A stretch of 64,000 bases of DNA from the NCBI RefSeq assembly GCF_015752285.1, contig NZ_JADOUY010000002.1, forward strand, positions 567,303 to 631,302. Reading direction: 5' to 3'. Within the stretch, counting starts at the first letter, position 1. Every line of letters starts with the position of its first letter. The notes under the pieces are model-generated. The model saw only the letters and a program-made list of their open reading frames with translations. It searched no databases and was not told where the DNA came from. Positions 60,754-64,000 of the stretch are shown piece by piece. Source of the stretch: Mycetocola_A sp015752285. GTDB taxonomy: Bacteria; Actinomycetota; Actinomycetes; Actinomycetales; Microbacteriaceae. A program made the translations under genes and the position numbers.

Positions 60754-62795
60754 CCGTGACCATCCAGGGGGTCGCCGCGACCCGGCTTATCGAGAAGCTC
60801 GAAGCAGTCAAATCGACTGGTTCAAATAAGTGGATTGCCCGTTGCCCCGCTCACGACGATGGAAGCCCCTCGCTGTCCATCGCCGCCGTGCAAGGTCGCG
60901 CGCTCGTCTACTGTTTCGCCGGATGCCAACCGCCTGAAATTGTCGCCGCGGTGAACCTGACCATGCCTGACCTGTTCGACTCGCCCCGCGAACTGGAATA
61001 CCGGTATGACAACGGGCGGGTGGCGAAACGGTATTACAAGCCGGACGGCAAAAAGGGATTCAGCCAGTCACACACCGACGCCGCACCGGAACTTTACAAG
61101 CTCGGCAAGGTACGGGCAGCGGTTGCCGCTGGACACGATATCTACGTCTGTGAAGGCGAAGAGGACGTGCGCGCCCTCGAGTCACTCGGAGTCACCGCGA
61201 CTTCTGCGCCACAAGGCGCTGGAAACTGGCAGAAGGCCGACTACAGCGCCCTGGTGGGTACCTCTGACGTGTTTATCATGACCGACGACGACAAGGCCGG
61301 AATGGACCGTGCACGCGGCCTCTCGGAACACCTCGAAACGATTGGCGTGAGGTTTGCCGGGGTGCTCACCGCTAAAACCGGAAATGATGCCGCCGACCAT
61401 GTAGCGGCAGGTCACGGCCTGATGGATCTCATGTCCGTGGAGATGCTCGACGGTTCAGACGGTTCAGACAGCTTCGACGGTTCAGACAGAGGGGCACAGC
61501 TCATACCTCTCGACAGTTCAGACAGTCAAGACGGTTTCGACGGTTCGATATTGGGGGATGCATTAACCGTCGTACGGGCATGGTTTGGACGTTTCGTCAG
61601 TGTGCCCGACGATCTCGACCTCGACTTGCTCGCACTCTGGGCGGCACACACTCATGTTGCGTTCGAGACGTACTCAACCCCTCGCCTGGTACTCGACTCC
61701 ACAATGCCAGGAAGCGGTAAAACGACCGTTCTCGAACACATGCAGCGGCTGTGCTTTGCCCCGGTTCAGGCCGCGTCGATCTCGTCCCCCGCGCTACTCG
61801 CCCGGATGCTCTCAAAGGGAATCCGAACAATCTTGATTGATGAGGTTGATAGATCCCTCGACCCAAAGAAGCCCGGCGTCGAAGATCTCATTGCGATCCT
61901 CAACAGCGGCTACAAGCGCGGCGCAACACGGCCTGTTCTCGTGCCGGCGAAAGGTGGCGAGTGGGAGGTTGACGAAATGTCTACGTTCTCCCCCGTGGCA
62001 ATGGCTGGCAACGCTCCACACCTGCCAGATGACACCCGCTCGCGCAGCATCCGCGTGCTGTTGATGCCTGACCTTTACGGAGTAGTCGAATCCTCCGACT
62101 GGGAAGAGATCGAAGAGGATGCGGCCGACCTGGGCCTGACCCTGGCTAACGCTATGGAAGCTGCACGCGAGCACATCCGGACAGTACGCCCGCCGCTCCC
62201 CGACGGCTGTGTAGGACGCATGAAAGAGAAGTGGAATCCACTCAAACGAGTTGCCGCTGCTGCTGGCGGTTCATGGCCGGAAATCACCGACCGACTTATC
62301 GAGCGCGACATCCAAGAGGCAGAAATGGAACGAGAGGAAGGGCTCATGAAACTGCCCCCGCAAATGGTCATACTCACTGATCTTTACAAGATCTGGCCCG
62401 ATCATGAAACATTCGTCAGCTCGAACGAACTTGTCAGGCGACTCGTCGAACGGAACCCCGATTACTGGGACGTGTCGAGTGCATACGGTCGCAGTCTCAC
62501 TGTGCAGCGTATGGGCCGCATCCTGGCGCAGGTCAAAGTGCGTGCGTCGAAGAACTCGCAAGATCAGCGCGGGTACCAGCGTTCACAGTTCGATATCGCG
62601 TGGCGACGGTCTGGCATCACCCCCAGAAGTGAACCGTCTGAGCCGTCTGAGCCGTCGGAACCGTCTAGAAATTCACTCTCGACGGTTAGCGAACCCCTCC
62701 ATAACAGACCGTCGAAACCGTCTGAAGCGTCGGAACCGTCTAGCGCGACTCGAACGTGGGTCGGCGTTGGGATGAAAGGAGACGAGCAAAAATGA
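60750..62795 (+). CDS. Zinc-finger/TOPRIM primase fused to DUF3631 helicase-like ATPase
   Basis: 681 residues for element replication. Zinc finger: Cys32, His35 (CPAHDD) and Cys55, Cys59 (CFAGC). TOPRIM: VCEGEEDVRA (Glu135) and IMTDDDKAGMDRA (Asp179-181). An Asp/Gly/Ser linker (234-266) is followed by an ATPase with Walker A MPGSGKTT (319-326) and Walker B ILIDEVDRS, then the DUF3631 C-terminal part. The Ser/Glu/Pro-rich tail (627-660) and the linker are encoded by the 9-bp repeats listed separately. It overlaps both neighbours by four bases. Confidence 0.88.
   Translation: MTVTIQGVAATRLIEKLEAVKSTGSNKWIARCPAHDDGSPSLSIAAVQGRALVYCFAGCQPPEIVAAVNLTMPDLFDSPRELEYRYDNGRVAKRYYKPDGKKGFSQSHTDAAPELYKLGKVRAAVAAGHDIYVCEGEEDVRALESLGVTATSAPQGAGNWQKADYSALVGTSDVFIMTDDDKAGMDRARGLSEHLETIGVRFAGVLTAKTGNDAADHVAAGHGLMDLMSVEMLDGSDGSDSFDGSDRGAQLIPLDSSDSQDGFDGSILGDALTVVRAWFGRFVSVPDDLDLDLLALWAAHTHVAFETYSTPRLVLDSTMPGSGKTTVLEHMQRLCFAPVQAASISSPALLARMLSKGIRTILIDEVDRSLDPKKPGVEDLIAILNSGYKRGATRPVLVPAKGGEWEVDEMSTFSPVAMAGNAPHLPDDTRSRSIRVLLMPDLYGVVESSDWEEIEEDAADLGLTLANAMEAAREHIRTVRPPLPDGCVGRMKEKWNPLKRVAAAAGGSWPEITDRLIERDIQEAEMEREEGLMKLPPQMVILTDLYKIWPDHETFVSSNELVRRLVERNPDYWDVSSAYGRSLTVQRMGRILAQVKVRASKNSQDQRGYQRSQFDIAWRRSGITPRSEPSEPSEPSEPSRNSLSTVSEPLHNRPSKPSEASEPSSATRTWVGVGMKGDEQK
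61449..61547 (+). repeat. Nonamer array 1 (consensus GACGGTTCA), possible iterons
   Basis: Contiguous 9-bp units in two blocks. 61449-61493 has GACGGTTCA twice, GACAGCTTC, GACGGTTCA, GACAGAGGG. 61512-61547 has GACAGTTCA, GACAGTCAA, GACGGTTTC, GACGGTTCG. The units stay in codon phase and encode the Asp-Gly-Ser linker of the primase-helicase. Resembles iterons of replication origins. Confidence 0.75.
62630..62740 (-). repeat. Nonamer array 2, inverted copy of array 1 (TGAACCGTC)
   Basis: 62630-62665 has TGAACCGTC, TGAGCCGTC twice, GGAACCGTC. 62705-62740 has CAGACCGTC, GAAACCGTC, TGAAGCGTC, GGAACCGTC. One forward GACGGTTAG lies between, at 62681. The unit TGAACCGTC is exactly the reverse complement of array 1's GACGGTTCA. 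Here it encodes Ser-Glu-Pro repeats, a different peptide, so shared protein function does not explain the match. Confidence 0.75.
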
Positions 62796-63031
62796 CGAAA
62801 TCGCCTTTGATCAGGGATTCACAACACATACAACAGATTTACCCAGAGTTTCTCACGGAAACCGATTCCAAGGAATCACTGGGTAAACGTGTTGAACGTG
62901 TTGTGACGGACGAATCTGGGCACCGCTGGCCCACAACTGGTTACATCTGCGACACATGCAGAATGCCCCTCCACGCCTCACAAGCCGTATACGGAACACA
63001 CCCGTTATGCGACATCGGGGCGACCGCATGA
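62792..63031 (+). CDS. Small element protein with C-terminal Cys pair
   Basis: 79 residues starting in the primase stop (ATGA). The C-terminal part CDTCRMPLHASQAVYGTHPLCD may bind zinc. The first 40 residues are encoded by the long palindrome at 62820-62905, which is unusually AT-rich. Because of this constraint the protein may matter less than the DNA structure. The stop overlaps the next ATG. Confidence 0.55.
   Translation: MTKSPLIRDSQHIQQIYPEFLTETDSKESLGKRVERVVTDESGHRWPTTGYICDTCRMPLHASQAVYGTHPLCDIGATA
62820..62905. repeat. 86-bp imperfect palindrome with two inner hairpins
   Basis: Arms 62820-62846 and 62879-62905 pair at 23 of 27 positions, including perfect TTTACCCAG/CTGGGTAAA and CACAAC/GTTGTG ends. 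The 32-base loop holds two more stems: GTTTC-TCACG-GAAAC (62848-62862) and GATTCC-AA-GGAATC (62864-62877). Single-stranded it would fold as a three-way junction. The right arm also contains a direct repeat AACGTGTTG twice (62886-62903). Confidence 0.75.
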
Positions 63032-63243
63032 ACGCCCACGGGTACGCGCTCTCGCTCATGGCAGAAGCCGCCGCGCACGGCATCGAGATCCTGTTCAACC
63101 ATCGCGAGATCGGGCTTAGCACCCGCCGATCAAGCTGGGAGCCATTTCCCACGGAACTGCTCGAGGACCTCGACACCCATGCAAATGAAATCTGGGCAAT
63201 CCTCCACGGCTACCGCGCTCCGATATCCGAGGCCACGTCATGA
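63028..63243 (+). CDS. Small protein resembling TubC N-terminal docking domain
   Basis: 71 residues: LMAEAAAHGIEILFNHREIGLSTRR followed by FPTELLEDLDTHANEIWAIL. The helix - short beta - PxELLxxLxxHxxEI pattern resembles TubC-type docking domains found as stand-alone proteins in actinophages. Coupled on both sides by 4-base overlaps. Confidence 0.6.
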   Translation: MNAHGYALSLMAEAAAHGIEILFNHREIGLSTRRSSWEPFPTELLEDLDTHANEIWAILHGYRAPISEATS

Positions 63244-63473
63244 GCGCCGCATCCAGCGCATACACCGCGCTGCACAACGCAATGCACGCCACCACCCCCG
63301 AATGCCACGACGACGGCCGGTTCATCCTCGACGACCAGCCCATCGAATCCCTCGCCTATATCTGCCAGCGCTGCCCCCTGTTCGACCTCTGCGCCACATA
63401 CGCGCAGCTCGAGCGGCCCACGGGCGGCATCTGGGCAGGAAAACGATACCGAACCATCAAGAAGGAGAACTGA
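63240..63473 (+). CDS. WhiB-like iron-sulfur regulator encoded by the element
   Basis: 77 residues. Four cysteines in Wbl order: Cys22 (TPECHDDG), Cys42 and Cys45 (ICQRCPLF), Cys51 (DLCATYA), which ligate a 4Fe-4S cluster. GGIWAGKRY matches the G(V/I)W(G/A)G turn, followed by a basic tail. Wbl proteins bind the principal sigma factor; phage copies can repress host wbl promoters and cause superinfection exclusion. GAAGGAG lies at its end, serving the next gene. Confidence 0.88.
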   Translation: MSAASSAYTALHNAMHATTPECHDDGRFILDDQPIESLAYICQRCPLFDLCATYAQLERPTGGIWAGKRYRTIKKEN

Positions 63474-63477
63474 CCAA

Positions 63478-63621
63478 ATGCCCCGACGTAACTACACCCG
63501 CGGCCGCATCCGACCACAGCCCCACGGCTCCCGCCTCTTGTTCCTCGCGCTCACCGAACAGCTCCACCAGGCGTGGCAGAAACCCCTCACAAATAACAAC
63601 AACCGAAAGGCAACATCATGA
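63478..63621 (+). CDS. Short basic protein
   Basis: 47 residues beginning MPRRNYTRGRIRPQPHGSR and ending in a TNNNNRKATS tail; strongly basic. AAGGAG lies about nine bases before the ATG. Its stop overlaps the next ATG (ATGA). Function unknown. Confidence 0.5.
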   Translation: MPRRNYTRGRIRPQPHGSRLLFLALTEQLHQAWQKPLTNNNNRKATS

Positions 63622-64000
63622 ACCACATCGATAAGAACCACCCCGTTCGATTCCTCATCGAGTCGGCAGCAAGCGGCCGGAAGCTCACAGCCGGCGACCT
63701 CAAGATCCTCGCCAACGCCGACCTTCCCGAAGGCGAATCGCTCACATCATTCTCGAGCGCCGTTGACCGTGCCGCACGCCGTGTCGCTGCAATCGGCATG
63801 ACCGGAGAAAGCAAAGCAGCCCGCGACACCGCAGAACAGGAATGGTCACAGATCGCTGCATCGATGACCGAGGACCAGCTCGCAGTCAAGACCACCGAAG
63901 CGCCATGCGCTCGTCAAGTTTTTGAGACAGTTCGATGTGTTTTTCTTCTATGCCGCAGCCAGGTGGCGGCGGTCTTGGTAAGCGGCGAGTGCGGCGGCCG
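63618..64000 (+). CDS. Hypothetical protein, possibly disrupted near 63,905; 3' end outside window
   Basis: Starts MNHIDKNHPVRFLIESAASG and continues as a normal-looking helical phage protein (KLTAGDLKILANADLPEGE; AEQEWSQIAASMTEDQLAV). After about residue 95 (TTEAP) the sequence becomes Cys/Val/Phe-rich and unlike the rest, although the frame stays open to base 64000. On the minus strand a frame ending AYQDRRHLAAA with a stop at 63948 enters from outside. An inserted element or gene fusion point near 63,905 is likely. Confidence 0.45.
   Translation, partial: MNHIDKNHPVRFLIESAASGRKLTAGDLKILANADLPEGESLTSFSSAVDRAARRVAAIGMTGESKAARDTAEQEWSQIAASMTEDQLAVKTTEAPCARQVFETVRCVFLLCRSQVAAVLVSGECGG

Larger units (their letters stand above)
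57396..64000 (+). mobile_element. Integrative element (prophage- or plasmid-like) inserted in comM; right end outside window
   Basis: Starts at the break in comM. It encodes at its left edge a large serine recombinase, then a tRNA-Arg, a primase-helicase, a WhiB-like protein and short overlapping genes, all on the + strand. Base composition is lower in GC in several parts. No capsid, portal, conjugation or partition genes are seen in the 6.6 kb visible. The left attachment junction must lie around 57,390-57,410; the crossover bases cannot be fixed without the right end. Confidence 0.85.

Noticed and set aside
61449..62740. Repeat arrays considered as CRISPR
   Set aside because: Units are only 9 bp and contiguous with no unique spacers, they lie within an open reading frame, and no cas gene is nearby.
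63587..63895. Minus-strand 102-residue frame near the window end
   Set aside because: Ser/Ala/Arg-rich shadow of the + strand gene starting at 63618, which has an overlap-coupled start.

Overview
The window is about 64 kb of a high-GC (roughly 65%) actinobacterial chromosome, most likely from the family Microbacteriaceae. Three things point there. The block dprA-xerC-M23 peptidase-rpsB-tsf-pyrH-frr-cdsA has the classic actinobacterial order. The glucan genes include GlgE. Many genes have a TANNNT -10 box only 6-7 nt before an ATG/GTG, the hallmark of leaderless actinobacterial transcripts. The assignment rests on gene content and recognised motifs; no database search was possible.

Positions 1-13,100 hold mixed housekeeping genes: a mechanosensitive channel (cut by the window start), truncated haemoglobin, a flavin dehydrogenase, a phosphotransferase-fold kinase, two hot-dog thioesterases, EttA, a second-type SSB, an aldo/keto reductase, NadE, a DUF427 protein and tRNA-Arg(UCU). 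Positions 13,100-16,200 carry oligoribonuclease, tRNA-His, a zincin-like protein and a D,D-carboxypeptidase homologue that has lost catalytic residues. Positions 15,660-19,290 form a thiamine/HMP ECF transporter operon with a P-loop kinase, under a TPP riboswitch. Then come a GerW/YtfJ-like protein, DNA polymerase IV, the gatCAB amidotransferase operon, an acyl-CoA synthetase, LigA, an MFS transporter, MnmA and a cysteine desulfurase.

Positions 33,450-43,120 are a glucan metabolism cluster: glgX, a tRNA deacylase gene, glgP (opposite strand), glgE and glgB. GlgP and GlgX degrade alpha-glucan. GlgE and GlgB elongate and branch it from maltose-1-phosphate. Positions 43,130-49,640 hold a thioredoxin-like/TPR protein, an unusual fused membrane/lipobox protein, an AI-2E family exporter, a hydrolase, a small zinc-site protein, a transglycosylase-like secreted protein and a DivIVA-like protein. 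Positions 49,680-57,300 are the conserved cdsA/frr/pyrH/tsf/rpsB, M23, xerC, dprA block.

Immediately upstream of dprA only the last ~28 codons of comM (yifB) remain. From about 57,396 to the end of the window a mobile element takes over. It carries a small cysteine protein gene translationally coupled to a large serine recombinase, a tRNA-Arg(UCU), small phage-type genes, a zinc-finger/TOPRIM/DUF3631 primase-helicase, a WhiB-like protein and others. The element is more AT-rich in places and all its genes point rightwards. No capsid or conjugation gene is visible before the window ends.

The most interesting signal is in this element. The primase-helicase gene contains two sets of tandem 9-bp repeats with consensus GACGGTTCA; the second set, 1.1 kb away, is the reverse complement of the first. 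Just downstream is an 86-bp imperfect palindrome with two inner hairpins. Together they look like a replication origin hidden inside coding sequence, which would make this comM-integrated element capable of episomal replication. This is an inference and has not been tested.
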